Below, piece by piece: positions 26,008 through 34,537 of a stretch of 64,000 nucleotides of DNA. The DNA lies in assembly GCA_035538335.1 (NCBI GenBank), contig DATLKN010000003.1:62001-126000 (forward strand), in the 5' to 3' direction. The notes beneath the pieces are model-generated. The model had not been told where the DNA came from. It saw only the letters and a program-made list of their open reading frames with translations, and ran no database searches. Each line of letters opens with the position of its first letter. Positions within the stretch are counted from its first letter, which is position 1. This stretch comes from AP-15 sp035538335. GTDB lineage: Bacteria; Pseudomonadota; Alphaproteobacteria; ATCC43930; CGMCC-115725. A program made the position numbers and the translations under genes.

Positions 26008-27036
26008 ATGCGCCGTTCGACGCGTCTCGCCATCGCCGCTCTGCTGCCGCCGCTGCTGCTGTTCGCCGCCTATTCCGCCTACTGGCGAATCACCGCCGGA
26101 CGGCTTCGCGACGGCTTGACCGAATGGGCGCAGACGGCGCGGGCGCCGCAGGTGCACGCCGCCTGGAGCAAGCTGCGCGTCGCCGGCTACCCGTTTTCGT
26201 TCCGGATCGAGCTGACGGACGCCGAGATCAGCAACGCCGCGCTCAGCCCGCCGCCGCGGCTGCGCGCCCCGCTGCTGACCGGCAGCGCGCGGCCGTGGAA
26301 CCTGCGGCAATGGCGGCTCGCCGCCGCCGACGGCGTCATCGGCGAGATCGCCGGCATAGCCGGGCGGCCGCCCGTGTCGTTGTCGGCGCGGCACGCCGCC
26401 GGCCGCATCGCCGCCGCCGCGGACGGCGGCAGCACGCTGACGTTCGACCTGTCGGATCTCGCGCTCGCCGCCGCGGCGCCGCTCGTCGCCCGTTCCGGCC
26501 GGCTGCGCATCCAATTGCCGGCGCACCCGCCGCACAGCTACAGCGACCCCGAGGTATCGTTCTCGGCGAGCCTGCACGACACGAAATTGCCGGCCGCGGT
26601 CGAGCCTCTGGGCGCGACGATCGCGGACCTCGATTTCGCCGTCACGATCAAGGGGCCGGTGCCCGAGGGTCCGCTGCCGCAAGTTGCCGCCCAATGGCGG
26701 GACGCCGGCGGCACGATCGAACTCGACGCCTTGCACTTTCGCTGGGGCGGGCTCGCGGCGCACGCGACGGGCACGTTCGCGCTTGACCGGGAGCTGCAGC
26801 CGATCGCCAGCTGCTCGGGAGCGGTCGAGGGCTACGACCAGATTATCGCCGCCCTCGTCGTGCAGGGCCGCCTGCCGGCCGACAAGGCGGGCCTCGCGCG
26901 GCTCGCGCTGACGATGCTGGCCAAGGCCGGCCCCGACGGCAAGCCGGAGATCGCGACCTCGTTCACGATCCAGAACGGCAAGATGTATCTGGGACCGGCG
27001 CCGCTCGGCAAGGCGCCGCACATCGACTGGCGGTAG
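26008..27036 (+). CDS. DUF2125-family membrane-anchored protein
   Basis: 342 residues. ATG 26008 begins MRRSTRLAIAALLPPLLLFA, one membrane anchor or uncleaved signal. The remainder is periplasmic, rich in beta strands: LRDGLTEWAQTARAPQVHAA, LRVAGYPFSFRIELTDAEI, SSPxx-like repeats ending IQNGKMYLGPAPLGKAPHI. This matches DUF2125, an alphaproteobacterial family of unknown function. The upstream sequence is a dispersed repeat, so earlier in-frame starts are rejected. Confidence 0.85.
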   Translation: MRRSTRLAIAALLPPLLLFAAYSAYWRITAGRLRDGLTEWAQTARAPQVHAAWSKLRVAGYPFSFRIELTDAEISNAALSPPPRLRAPLLTGSARPWNLRQWRLAAADGVIGEIAGIAGRPPVSLSARHAAGRIAAAADGGSTLTFDLSDLALAAAAPLVARSGRLRIQLPAHPPHSYSDPEVSFSASLHDTKLPAAVEPLGATIADLDFAVTIKGPVPEGPLPQVAAQWRDAGGTIELDALHFRWGGLAAHATGTFALDRELQPIASCSGAVEGYDQIIAALVVQGRLPADKAGLARLALTMLAKAGPDGKPEIATSFTIQNGKMYLGPAPLGKAPHIDWR

Positions 27037-27331
27037 CGCGCGCCAACAGTTCGGCCGGCGAGGCCATGGCCGGGTAGAATGCTGCGCCGTCCTCGCAATA
27101 TTGCGCGAGGCGGGCAAGACGCGCCGCGAGCAATTCGGCGGCGGCGCCGGATTCGGGCGCGGCATCGAGAAGTGCCGCATCGGCGGCCGCAAGCGCCGGC
27201 GTGTCCGGCACCGCCGCCAGTTCGGCAGCGGCCTCAGCCCCGAGCCGCAACGCCAGCGAGACGGCCGGCACCGCGCCGGGGCCGGGGAATTCGCGCCCCA
27301 GGAGCGCGGCGACGGCGGCCCAGGCGCGCAA
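26963..27331 (-). CDS. Possible hypothetical protein without a clear start
   Basis: The 377-bp gap between the DUF2125 and DUF5681 genes contains, on the minus strand, an Ala-rich frame with GC-rich third positions: AAVAALLGREFPGPGAVPAV, ALRLGAEAAAELAAVPDTPA, ELLAARLARLAQYCEDGAAF. The only start is a TTG at 27331, but coding-like sequence continues upstream in the same frame (RRDLDWRLSRIARPR) into the end of the DUF5681 gene. The 3' end is antisense to the DUF2125 gene. It may be a real second gene of the DUF5681 operon, a frameshifted remnant, or chance. Confidence 0.3.
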   Translation of the reverse strand: MRAWAAVAALLGREFPGPGAVPAVSLALRLGAEAAAELAAVPDTPALAAADAALLDAAPESGAAAELLAARLARLAQYCEDGAAFYPAMASPAELLARATASRCAAPCRAAPVPDTSCRSGS

Positions 27332-27413
27332 GCGAGCGCGATGGCGGGCATCGGCGAGGCCGCGGCGGGCGGCAGCCGCAGCGCGGGGCCGAGCGATCCG
27401 GGAGAGGCGCCAG

Positions 27414-27890
27414 TCAAGATCCCGCCGGATCGCCGCCCTCCAGCGCGCGCAGCCGCTGCTCGAAATCGCTCGCCGCGACGGCGCGCACGATGGCCTCGAC
27501 GAGGCGGCTCAATTCCCCCGCCTCGCTGCCGGTGAGGCCGCCGGCGCCGACCGCCGCGACGACCGCCTCCATCATCGGGGCGAGGTCGGCGGGGCCGCGC
27601 ACCGGCGGCAGGGCGAGCTTCATCGGGCGCTCGCGGCAGGGCGCGAGAAGCCGCTCGAGGCAGAGCCGCAAGGCCGCGCCGTCGCCGGCGAGCGCCTGCT
27701 CGACCGCCTTTCGGGTGAGCGCCTCGGCTTCGCCCGCGAGCAATGTCTCGGCGATCTGCGACGCGCGATTGCGCAGGCCCGGCGGCCGCCCGGCCGGATT
27801 GCCCGAGCGGCCCTTCTCGAACGGCCGCCCCGGGCCGCCCCGCTTCGGCTTTCGCTGTTCTGGCTGTTTTTGCAGCCCACGATCAGCCAT
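27414..27890 (-). CDS. DUF5681-domain protein
   Basis: 158 residues. The N-terminal GGPGRPFEKGRSGNPAGRPP is the diagnostic Gly/Arg/Pro motif of DUF5681, a family often found near phage or mobile genes and in alphaproteobacteria. The rest is helical (IAETLLAGEAEALTRKAVEQ, LRLCLERLLAPCRERPMKLA). The function is unknown. No phage genes are nearby. A good sigma70-like promoter lies 69 bp upstream. Confidence 0.8.
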   Translation of the reverse strand: MADRGLQKQPEQRKPKRGGPGRPFEKGRSGNPAGRPPGLRNRASQIAETLLAGEAEALTRKAVEQALAGDGAALRLCLERLLAPCRERPMKLALPPVRGPADLAPMMEAVVAAVGAGGLTGSEAGELSRLVEAIVRAVAASDFEQRLRALEGGDPAGS

Positions 27891-27958
27891 CGGACACCCC
27901 CTTCCCTTTCCCCATGTGGTGACGCCGCGGCCCTTACGGAGCCGCGGTGGAGGCGATG

Positions 27959-27987
27959 CTTATATCATAATAATGTGAAAATATCAA
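27959..27987 (-). promoter_or_regulatory. Predicted sigma70-like promoter of the DUF5681 gene
   Basis: An unusually AT-rich island in this GC-rich window. On the minus strand TTGATA (27987-27982), a 17-nt spacer and TATAAG (27964-27959) match -35/-10 consensus well. The start codon is 69 bp downstream. Confidence 0.55.
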
Positions 27988-28040
27988 TAAGAGAACGCCA
28001 ATGGCACTCTCGAACGGGAGCGGCTGTGTCCCCCTGCCTA

Positions 28041-28130
28041 CCCTCCCCCGCTTGCGGGGGAGGGAGATTTCGGGGGTCCCCGCTTGCGGGGGATCTAGGG
28101 GTTGCTCGCTCGCGGGGAGGGGGAGATTTT
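28041..28130. repeat. GC-rich palindromic repeat, family A, double copy
   Basis: The core CCCTCCCCCGCTTGCGGG...GAGGG (28041-28064) is followed by a second shorter copy near 28078-28092 and a degenerate third ending at the tyrA stop codon. Located in the gap between tyrA and the DUF5681 promoter. Confidence 0.7.
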
Positions 28131-29027
28131 GAGAAATTCGGGGTCGGCCTGTTTCGCCTCGATGACCGAGCGCCGCACGGCGCGCGTCTTGGTGAAGCGG
28201 TCGAACAGCACCTCGCCCTCGCCCCAGCGGATGGCGCGCTGCAAGGCCGTCAGATCCTCGCTGAAGCGCTGCAATATCTCGAGCACCGCCTCGCGGTTGT
28301 TGAGAAAGATGTCGCGCCACATGACGGGGTCCGAGGCGGCGATGCGGGTGAAGTCGCGAAAGCCGCCGGCGGAGAACTCGATGACCTGCGATTTGAGGCT
28401 GTCCTCGAGATCGGTCGCGGTGCCGACGATCGTGTAGGCGATTAGATGCGGCAGGTGCGAGGTCATCGCCAGCACCCGGTCGTGGCGGGCGGCGTCCATT
28501 TGCGTCACGCGCATGCCGCAGGCCCGCCACATATGGGCGACCTTCTCGATCGCGGCGGGCGCGGTCTCTTCAAGCGGTATCAGGATGCACCGGCGGTCGC
28601 GGAAGAGCTCGGCGAAACCCGCTTCGGGCCCGGAATGCTCGGTGCCGGCGACGGGGTGGCCGGGGACGAACTCGACGCCCGGCGGCAAGAGGGGCGCGAG
28701 GTCGCGCACGACCGCCTCCTTGACCGAACCGACATCGGTGAGGATCGTGCCGGGCGCGAGGACCGGGGCGATCCGCCGGCCGATCTCGACATAGGCGGAA
28801 AGCGGCGTCGCGAGCACGACGAGGTCGGCGCCGCGGACGGCCTCGGCCGGGTCGCCCGCCGCCTCGTCGGCGATCCCGAGGCGGCGCACCGCGGCCAGCG
28901 TCTTGTCGGTCTTGGCGCAGGCGACGATGCGGGTCTGCGGGCTCAGTTGCCGCAAGGCGCGCGCCAGCGAGGAGCCGATGAGGCCGATGCCGATGATCGC
29001 GACGCGGTCGAAGAGCGGGGCGCTCAT
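28095..29027 (-). CDS. tyrA: Prephenate/arogenate dehydrogenase
   Basis: 310 residues starting MSAPLFDRVAIIGIGLIGSS; the GxGxxG Rossmann motif is GIGLIGSS. Further family marks: VVLATPLSAYVEIGRRI, LTDVGSVKEAVVRDLAP, FVPGHPVAGTEHSGPEAGF (prephenate site with His), and HDRVLAMTSHLPHLIAYTI. It oxidatively decarboxylates prephenate or arogenate in tyrosine synthesis. The ATG overlaps the hisC stop by 4 nt. The C-terminus ends in the family A repeat (stop at 28095), so the final residues (PSPRASNP) may derive from it. Confidence 0.93.
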   Translation of the reverse strand: MSAPLFDRVAIIGIGLIGSSLARALRQLSPQTRIVACAKTDKTLAAVRRLGIADEAAGDPAEAVRGADLVVLATPLSAYVEIGRRIAPVLAPGTILTDVGSVKEAVVRDLAPLLPPGVEFVPGHPVAGTEHSGPEAGFAELFRDRRCILIPLEETAPAAIEKVAHMWRACGMRVTQMDAARHDRVLAMTSHLPHLIAYTIVGTATDLEDSLKSQVIEFSAGGFRDFTRIAASDPVMWRDIFLNNREAVLEILQRFSEDLTALQRAIRWGEGEVLFDRFTKTRAVRRSVIEAKQADPEFLKISPSPRASNP

Positions 29028-30127
29028 CGCTGCCCCATGAACTCGGCGAGGACGGCGGCGACGGTCTCCATCTCTTCGCCGGTGCCGATGCTGATCCGCA
29101 GATGCCGCGGCAGGCCGTAGGCGATCATCTTGCGCGCCAGGATGCCGCGCGATTGCAGCCAGGCGAAGGCGGCGTCGGCATTGTGCCGCGGGTCGTCGGG
29201 GAAGCGCGGCAACACGAAATTGGCGACGCTCGGGGTCAGCGGCAGGCCGAGCGAAGCGAGCCGGTCGGAGAACCACGGCAGCCAGCGGTCGTTGTGGGCG
29301 CGGGCGCGGCCGACCGCCGCGATGTCCTCGACCGCGGCGAGGCCGGCGGCGAGCGCCGGGGCGCAGACGTTGAAGGGGCCGCGCACGCGGTTTAGGATGT
29401 CGGCGATGGCGGGCGGACAATAGGCCCAGCCGAGGCGCAGCGCGGCGAGCGCATAGATCTTCGAGAAGGTGCGCAGCATCACGACGTTGTCGGCGCGGTC
29501 GACGAGGCTCGCGCCGGGTTCGTAATCGTTCTTGGCGACGAATTCGGCATAGGCGGCGTCGATCGCCAGCACGACCGAGGGCGGCAGCCCGGCATGCAGG
29601 CGGGCCACCTCCTCGGTATTCAAATAAGTGCCGGTCGGGTTGTTCGGGTTGGCGAGCAGCACGATTCGCGTCTTCGGCGTGACGCGCGCGAGCAGCGCAT
29701 CGACATCGGCGACGAGGTCCCGCTCCGGCGCGGCGACCGGGGTCGCGCCGACCGTCCTCGCGCCGATCGCGTACATCAGGAAGCCGTGCCGGCTGTAGAG
29801 CACCTCGTCGCCGACCCCGGCATAGGCGCGCAGCAGCATCCCGATCAGCTCGTCCGAGCCGGCGCCGCACACGATGCGCGCCGGATCGAGGCCGTGCCGC
29901 CGGCCGATCGCGGCCCGCAATTCGGCCGAGCCGCCCTCGGGATAGCGGTGGATTTCCGGCGCCAGCGCCCGGTAGGCGGCCATCGCCTTGGGGCTGGGGC
30001 CGAGCGCGCTCTCGTTCGAGGCGAGGCGGATCGGCCGGTCGAAGCCCGCGGCCTTGGCTTCACCGCCGACATAGGGGGCGATGTCGAGGATGCCCGGGCG
30101 CGGCACCGGACCCGTCTTCACCGGCAT
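29024..30127 (-). CDS. hisC: Histidinol-phosphate/aromatic aminotransferase
   Basis: 367 residues, class II PLP aminotransferase: IRLASNESALGPSPKAMAAY, ANPNNPTGTYLN, AIDAAYAEFV and the PLP Lys in LRTFSKIYALAALRLGW. In this position, between chorismate mutase and tyrA, it probably also transaminates prephenate or phenylpyruvate/hydroxyphenylpyruvate, as HisC homologues do in other alphaproteobacteria. It is 4 bp from the upstream chorismate mutase gene. Confidence 0.92.
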   Translation of the reverse strand: MPVKTGPVPRPGILDIAPYVGGEAKAAGFDRPIRLASNESALGPSPKAMAAYRALAPEIHRYPEGGSAELRAAIGRRHGLDPARIVCGAGSDELIGMLLRAYAGVGDEVLYSRHGFLMYAIGARTVGATPVAAPERDLVADVDALLARVTPKTRIVLLANPNNPTGTYLNTEEVARLHAGLPPSVVLAIDAAYAEFVAKNDYEPGASLVDRADNVVMLRTFSKIYALAALRLGWAYCPPAIADILNRVRGPFNVCAPALAAGLAAVEDIAAVGRARAHNDRWLPWFSDRLASLGLPLTPSVANFVLPRFPDDPRHNADAAFAWLQSRGILARKMIAYGLPRHLRISIGTGEEMETVAAVLAEFMGQR

Positions 30128-30131
30128 CGGT

Positions 30132-31031
30132 TCAGCCTTTCGCTTCGGTATGCGGTGTCAGCACCGCGGCGGAGAGCGGCACCGCGTAGCCGCCGAACGG
30201 CAGAAGCTGCGTCAGCGCCGGGCCGAATTGCTCGCGGAAGGCGGCGAGGCGCGGATCCGCGAGCGGCACGAAACCGTCGAGCTCGATCAGGTCGATGGCG
30301 CCCGCGGCATGGTCGAAGGCGGCGAAGAAAGTGCAGGTCAGCCGGCAGGCGGCGAGCATGCCGAAGAGGCGGGCGCGGCTGACATGCTCCGCCGTCTCGT
30401 TAATGAAGAGCGTGCGGTCCTCGCCGGTCGGCTGCTGCGCGAAGCGCCCGATCGCCAGCGCATCGGCGCCCTCGCTGCGGGCGTTGCCGCGGGCGCCGAA
30501 AGGCAGCCGCGCGACGACGCGCGGCGCGTTCTCGTCGTTCGACAACAACAGCCGCCACCACGGATCGGGATCGCCCTCCTGCGGCATCGGCAGAACGCCG
30601 ACCGCGGCGGCGCCGTCGCCGACCGCGCGGATCACCTGGCCGACCGAGCGATAGGCCGACATCGGCGTCAAGCTGCCGTACTGGTCGCGCGCCAGATCCC
30701 AGAAGCCCGGCGCCTCGGGCGGGGCGTACACCGCGACGGCGAACTGCATCTGCATCCGGACGGTCGCGGCCAGCATCTCGCGCCACATCCGCAGCAGCGT
30801 CGCGAGCGGAAAGGCGCCGCGGTGGCGCGCCGCCAGCCGGCGCAGGATCTCGGCTTCGCGCGCCGGCTGAAACGACGCGAGGGCGCCGTCCCGCCGCTTG
30901 CGGTCGGCGACCAGCGACACGATATCGGCCCGCTCGATCAAGAGCGCCTGCAGCGCGTCGTCGATCTCGTCCAATCGCCGGCGCAAGCCGTCGAGATCGG
31001 AGGGGGTGGAGGATATGCCGGCGGTCGCCAT
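30132..31031 (-). CDS. Chorismate mutase (AroQ type) with C-terminal extension
   Basis: 299 residues. The first ~95 are an AroQ helical chorismate mutase: LDGLRRRLDEIDDALQALLI, VADRKR, REAEILRRLAARHRGAFP and TLLRMWREMLAATVRMQ. The C-terminal ~200 residues resemble a degenerate prephenate dehydratase/ACT arrangement (LTPMSAYRSVGQVIRAVGDG, DRTLFINETAEHVSRARLFG), which would be regulatory or catalytic; that part is inferred. It starts the minus-strand aromatic amino-acid operon, back to back with metX. Confidence 0.85.
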   Translation of the reverse strand: MATAGISSTPSDLDGLRRRLDEIDDALQALLIERADIVSLVADRKRRDGALASFQPAREAEILRRLAARHRGAFPLATLLRMWREMLAATVRMQMQFAVAVYAPPEAPGFWDLARDQYGSLTPMSAYRSVGQVIRAVGDGAAAVGVLPMPQEGDPDPWWRLLLSNDENAPRVVARLPFGARGNARSEGADALAIGRFAQQPTGEDRTLFINETAEHVSRARLFGMLAACRLTCTFFAAFDHAAGAIDLIELDGFVPLADPRLAAFREQFGPALTQLLPFGGYAVPLSAAVLTPHTEAKG

Positions 31032-31085
31032 GGAGGAGAGATACTAGTAGGGTGCGAGCGGCGCAAATTCAAAGAAAACGTTGAC

Positions 31086-32312
31086 ATGACCGGCGGGCGA
31101 TCCATAGCTAAGCCGCCAGCCGCAGGCAAAGAGACCCCGGTGTCGATCCTCGCATCGCCTCGCTCGCTTCAGCCTTCCGACCGGGAGTGGCCCGGCCATC
31201 GGCTCTTCGTGCGCGAGCCGCTCGGGCTGGATTGCGGCCTCGATTTCGGCCCGTTCACGATCGCCTACCAGACCTACGGCAGGCTCAACGCCGAGCGCTC
31301 GAACGCGGTGCTCGTCTGCCATGCGCTGACCGGCGACCAGTACGCCGCCGACCCGCATCCGATCACCGGCAAGCCCGGCTGGTGGTCGAGCGTCATCGGA
31401 CCGGGCGGGGTGCTCGACACCGAGCGCTATTTCCTCATTTGCGCGAACGTGCTCGGCGGCTGCATGGGAACGACGGGGCCGCGCGACATCGATCCGGCGA
31501 CCGGCGAGCCGTGGGCGCTCGATTTCCCGGTCATCACGATCCGCGACATGGTGCGCGCCCAGAAGCTCTTGCTCGACCATCTGGAAATCGAGTCGCTGTT
31601 CTGCGTGCTCGGCGGCTCGATGGGCGGGATGCAGGTGTTGCAATGGGCGGCGGACTTTCCCGAGCATGTCTTCGCCGCCGTGCCGATCGCCGCCGCGGCG
31701 CGCCATTCGGCGCAGAACATCGCCTTTCACGAGGTCGGCCGGCAGGCGATCATGGCCGACCCCGAATGGTGCGGCGGCCGCTATCTGAGAGAGGGCCGCA
31801 ATCCCTCGCGCGGCCTCGCGGTCGCCCGCATGGCGGCGCACATCACCTATCTGTCGGAGCCGGCGCTGCACCGCAAGTTCGGGCGCAATCTGCAGGACCG
31901 GCGGCAAGTGACCTACGGCTTCGACGCCGATTTCCAGGTGGAGAGCTATCTGCGCCACCAGGGCAGCACCTTCGTCGACCGGTTCGACGCCAACTCGTAT
32001 CTCTACATCACCCGGGCGATGGACTATTTCGATCTCGCGGCCGAGCACGGCGGCGCGCTCGCCCAAGCCTTCACCGGCACGCAATCGCGCTTTTGCGTCA
32101 TCTCGTTCACCAGCGACTGGCTGTTCCCGACCTCCGAAAGCCGCGAGATCGTGCAGGCGCTGAACGCGGTCGCCGCCAATGTCAGCTTTGTCGAGGTCGA
32201 GGCCGACGGCGGCCACGACTCGTTCCTCTTGCACGAACCGGAATTCTTCGAGACGCTCCGCGGCTTCCTCATGGGCTGCGCCGAGCATCGCGGCCTGACG
32301 CGCTTCTGGTGA
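31086..32312 (+). CDS. metX: Homoserine O-acyltransferase
   Basis: 408 residues if ATG 31086 is used; GTG 31140 (VSILASPRSL) is an alternative giving 390. Alpha/beta-hydrolase signatures: HALTGDQYAADPHPITGKPG, nucleophile Ser in CVLGGSMGGMQVLQWA, Asp in SFTSDWLFPTSE and His in ADGGHDSFLLHEP. It acylates homoserine as the first committed step of methionine synthesis. It overlaps metW by 4 nt. The 54-nt leader has a short GGCGG/CCGCC hairpin, but no riboswitch could be confirmed. Confidence 0.93.
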   Translation: MTGGRSIAKPPAAGKETPVSILASPRSLQPSDREWPGHRLFVREPLGLDCGLDFGPFTIAYQTYGRLNAERSNAVLVCHALTGDQYAADPHPITGKPGWWSSVIGPGGVLDTERYFLICANVLGGCMGTTGPRDIDPATGEPWALDFPVITIRDMVRAQKLLLDHLEIESLFCVLGGSMGGMQVLQWAADFPEHVFAAVPIAAAARHSAQNIAFHEVGRQAIMADPEWCGGRYLREGRNPSRGLAVARMAAHITYLSEPALHRKFGRNLQDRRQVTYGFDADFQVESYLRHQGSTFVDRFDANSYLYITRAMDYFDLAAEHGGALAQAFTGTQSRFCVISFTSDWLFPTSESREIVQALNAVAANVSFVEVEADGGHDSFLLHEPEFFETLRGFLMGCAEHRGLTRFW

Positions 32313-32998
32313 CCCCGCCGGCGATCGACGAACTCGCGCCCGGCCCGGCGCGGGGCGCGGCCGATGCCGCGAACGGGCTGCGGCGCGACCTGCGGCTGAT
32401 CGCCGAGATGATCGCGCAGGGCTCGCGGGTGCTCGACATCGGCTGCGGCGACGGGGCGCTCTTGGCCTATCTCGCGCGCCACAAGGGGGTCGACGGGCGC
32501 GGCATGGAACTCTCCCAATCGGGCGTCAACGCCTGCGTCGCGCACGGCCTCTCGGTCATCCAGGGCGACGCCGACCGCGACCTCGAAGCCTATCCCGCGG
32601 GCGCCTTCGATGTCGTCGTCTTGAGCCAGACCTTGCAGGCGACGCGAGAGCCGCGCCGGGTGATCGAGGCGCTGGTGCGCATCGGCCGGCGCGCCATCGT
32701 GTCGTTTCCGAATTTCGGCTTCTGGCGCACCCGGCTGCATCTCCTCGTCAAGGGCCGCATGCCGGTCTCGCAACTGTTGCCGCACCCCTGGTACGAGACG
32801 CCGAACATCCATCTGTGCACGATCCGCGATTTCGTCGCGCTGTGCGACGAGATCGGGGTGGCGATCGAAGAGAGCCTGACGCTCGACCGCCATGGGCTGC
32901 CCTTCTCGCTCGACCCGCGCGGCAGCCTCGCCAATCTCTTGGCCGAACAGGGCGTCTTCGTGCTGTCGGGGCGGGGCGAGGCTAGCCGGGAAGGTTGA
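32309..32998 (+). CDS. metW: MetW methyltransferase-like protein
   Basis: 229 residues; GTG start within GTGA overlapping the metX stop. The SAM-binding motif VLDIGCGDGALLAYLARHKG and the MetW marks YPAGAFDVVVLSQTLQATR, SFPNFGFWRTRLHLLVKGRM, LPHPWYETPNIHLCTIRDF are present. MetW is required with MetX for homoserine acylation in several proteobacteria. The length is typical. Confidence 0.94.
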   Translation: MTPPAIDELAPGPARGAADAANGLRRDLRLIAEMIAQGSRVLDIGCGDGALLAYLARHKGVDGRGMELSQSGVNACVAHGLSVIQGDADRDLEAYPAGAFDVVVLSQTLQATREPRRVIEALVRIGRRAIVSFPNFGFWRTRLHLLVKGRMPVSQLLPHPWYETPNIHLCTIRDFVALCDEIGVAIEESLTLDRHGLPFSLDPRGSLANLLAEQGVFVLSGRGEASREG

Positions 32999-33064
32999 GC
33001 GGTCCGACCTTCGAGAAGGCCGGGCGCGGCATGGTGATGGTGATCGAGGTGGAAGAATATGCGG

Positions 33065-33245
33065 ATTACGGTGACAGCGGATTACGGGATTACGGTGACA
33101 GTGCACTTAATTAGGTGACAGTGCACTTAATTCGGACCGAGCGCACCCCGCTTCTTTTCAATAAGTGCACTGTCACCGTAATACTGTCACCGTAATACCC
33201 CGCTTCTTTTCAATAAGTGCACTGTCACCGTAATACCACCGTAAT
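33065..33245. repeat. Orphan array of RAYT-type REP units
   Basis: Three direct units (ATTACGGTGACAG at 33065-33077; ATTACGGTGACAGTGCACTT... at 33089-33112; a truncated one at 33113-33132) face three inverted units (33160-33182, 33183-33196, 33212-33234; core GTGCACTGTCACCGTAAT). A 39-bp block beginning ACCCCGCTTCTTTTCAATAA is present twice, 52 bp apart (33145 and 33197). The same unit borders the transposase at 39420. The array fills the 275-bp gap between metW and the aminotransferase; no gene is present there. Confidence 0.8.
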
Positions 33246-33273
33246 ACGAGTACCAAGGGTTTGCTCCGTACCG

Positions 33274-34434
33274 CTAGCCGCCCCGGCCGAGCCAGAGGGC
33301 GAGGCGGCGCGCCGCTTCGTCGATCTCTTCGCTCGATCCGGCGTAGGAAAAGCGCACCCAGCCGCCGCCGTGCAGCGGATCGAAATCGAGCCCCGGGGTG
33401 GCGGCGACGCCGGCTTCGGCGAGGAGGCGGCGGCACCATTCCGTGCTGTCATGCGTCCGAGACGAGATGTCGAGGTAGAGATAGAACGCGCCCTCGGCCG
33501 GCGCGAAGCGCTCGAGGCCGGCCTCTGCGAAGGTCTCGATCAGGCGGTCGCGGTTCCGGCGGTAGCGCGCGACATGGCGGTCGAGCTCGCCGCGGCATTG
33601 GAACACCGGCAAGGCCGCAAGCTGCGACAGCGCGGGTGGCGAGATGTAGAGGTTTTGCGCCAGGCACTCGACCGAGCGCGCGAGGTCGGGCGGCACCACC
33701 ATCCAGCCGAGCCGCCAGCCGGTCATGCTGTAGTATTTCGAGAAGGAATTGACGACGATCGCCTCGCGGCCGAAGGCGCGCGCCGTCGCCGCCTCGCCCT
33801 CGTATTGGATGCCGTGATAGATCTCGTCCGAGACGAGGCGGATCTGGCGCTCGCGGCAGAACCGGACGAGTTCGGCGAGATCGGCGGCAGCGATCATCGT
33901 CCCGGTCGGGTTGGCGGGGCTGGCGACGACGAGCCCCGCCAGCGGCCCCGCCGCCGCGACGAGTTCGGGGGTCGGCTGATAGTGCGAATTCGCGCCGACT
34001 TCGATCAGCACCGGCTCCAGCCCCAGCGCCGAGAGGATGTTGCGGTAGGCCGGGTATCCCGGCACCGCGAGCCCGACCCGGTCGCCCGCCTCGAAAGCGG
34101 CGAGAAAGCCGATGAGAAACCCGGCCGAGGAGCCGGTCGTGACGGCGATTTCCGAGGGCTCGACGGCGACGCCGTATTGCGCGCGGTAATTGTCGGCGAT
34201 GGCGCGGCGCAGCGGCATGATGCCGAGTGCGTCAGTGTAGCCGATGCGCTCTTCGCCGAGCGCCCGGCCCGCCGCCTCCAGCACCGCCGGCGGCGCCGGG
34301 CTGCCGGGCTGGCCGACCTCGAGATGCACGATGTTCTCGCCCTGCGCCTCGCGCTCGACGGCCTCGCGCAGCACGTCCATCGCGATGAAGGGCGGCACCA
34401 GGCCGCGGCGGGAGGCACGCAAGGTCATCGGCAT
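33274..34434 (-). CDS. PLP-dependent class I/II aminotransferase
   Basis: 386 residues from MPMTLRASRRGLVPPFIAMD; ATG 34428 is an alternative. Fold-type I marks: VHLEVGQPGSPAPPAVLEAA, VTTGSSAGFLIGFLAAF, VASPANPTGTMI, RLVSDEIYHGIQYEG and PLP Lys in VVNSFSKYYSMTGWRLGWM. It resembles aspartate/aromatic aminotransferases; the amino donor is not identifiable. It is divergent from the FMN reductase gene. Confidence 0.88.
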   Translation of the reverse strand: MPMTLRASRRGLVPPFIAMDVLREAVEREAQGENIVHLEVGQPGSPAPPAVLEAAGRALGEERIGYTDALGIMPLRRAIADNYRAQYGVAVEPSEIAVTTGSSAGFLIGFLAAFEAGDRVGLAVPGYPAYRNILSALGLEPVLIEVGANSHYQPTPELVAAAGPLAGLVVASPANPTGTMIAAADLAELVRFCRERQIRLVSDEIYHGIQYEGEAATARAFGREAIVVNSFSKYYSMTGWRLGWMVVPPDLARSVECLAQNLYISPPALSQLAALPVFQCRGELDRHVARYRRNRDRLIETFAEAGLERFAPAEGAFYLYLDISSRTHDSTEWCRRLLAEAGVAATPGLDFDPLHGGGWVRFSYAGSSEEIDEAARRLALWLGRGG

Positions 34435-34537
34435 TCTCGGGTCGGGTTGCGCCGGGCGCATCCTCCGCGATGGGGTTGCCCTTGGCGAGAGGCATTCGCT
34501 ATGAGAGGCGGCAGAACCGCGAAAGGAATTGAACGCA

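Noticed and set aside
25807..27417. Large minus-strand open frame of ~536 codons opposite the DUF2125 gene
   Set aside because: Composition is Arg/Pro-rich nonsense typical of antisense frames in GC-rich DNA. The plus-strand DUF2125 protein has a clear anchor and family pattern.
27414..27890. Prophage remnant suggested by DUF5681
   Set aside because: No terminase, portal, integrase or att-like repeats are nearby; the flanking genes are ordinary chromosomal ones.
31032..31140. Possible SAM-II riboswitch before metX
   Set aside because: Only a short AGCTAA and a 5-bp GGCGG/CCGCC hairpin are seen. The paired P1 arms and the conserved core expected for SAM-II do not fit, and the hairpin overlaps the first metX codons.
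33065..33245. Short CRISPR array
   Set aside because: Units occur in both orientations, spacers are not of uniform length, and no cas genes are nearby. The units match those at the RAYT transposase.
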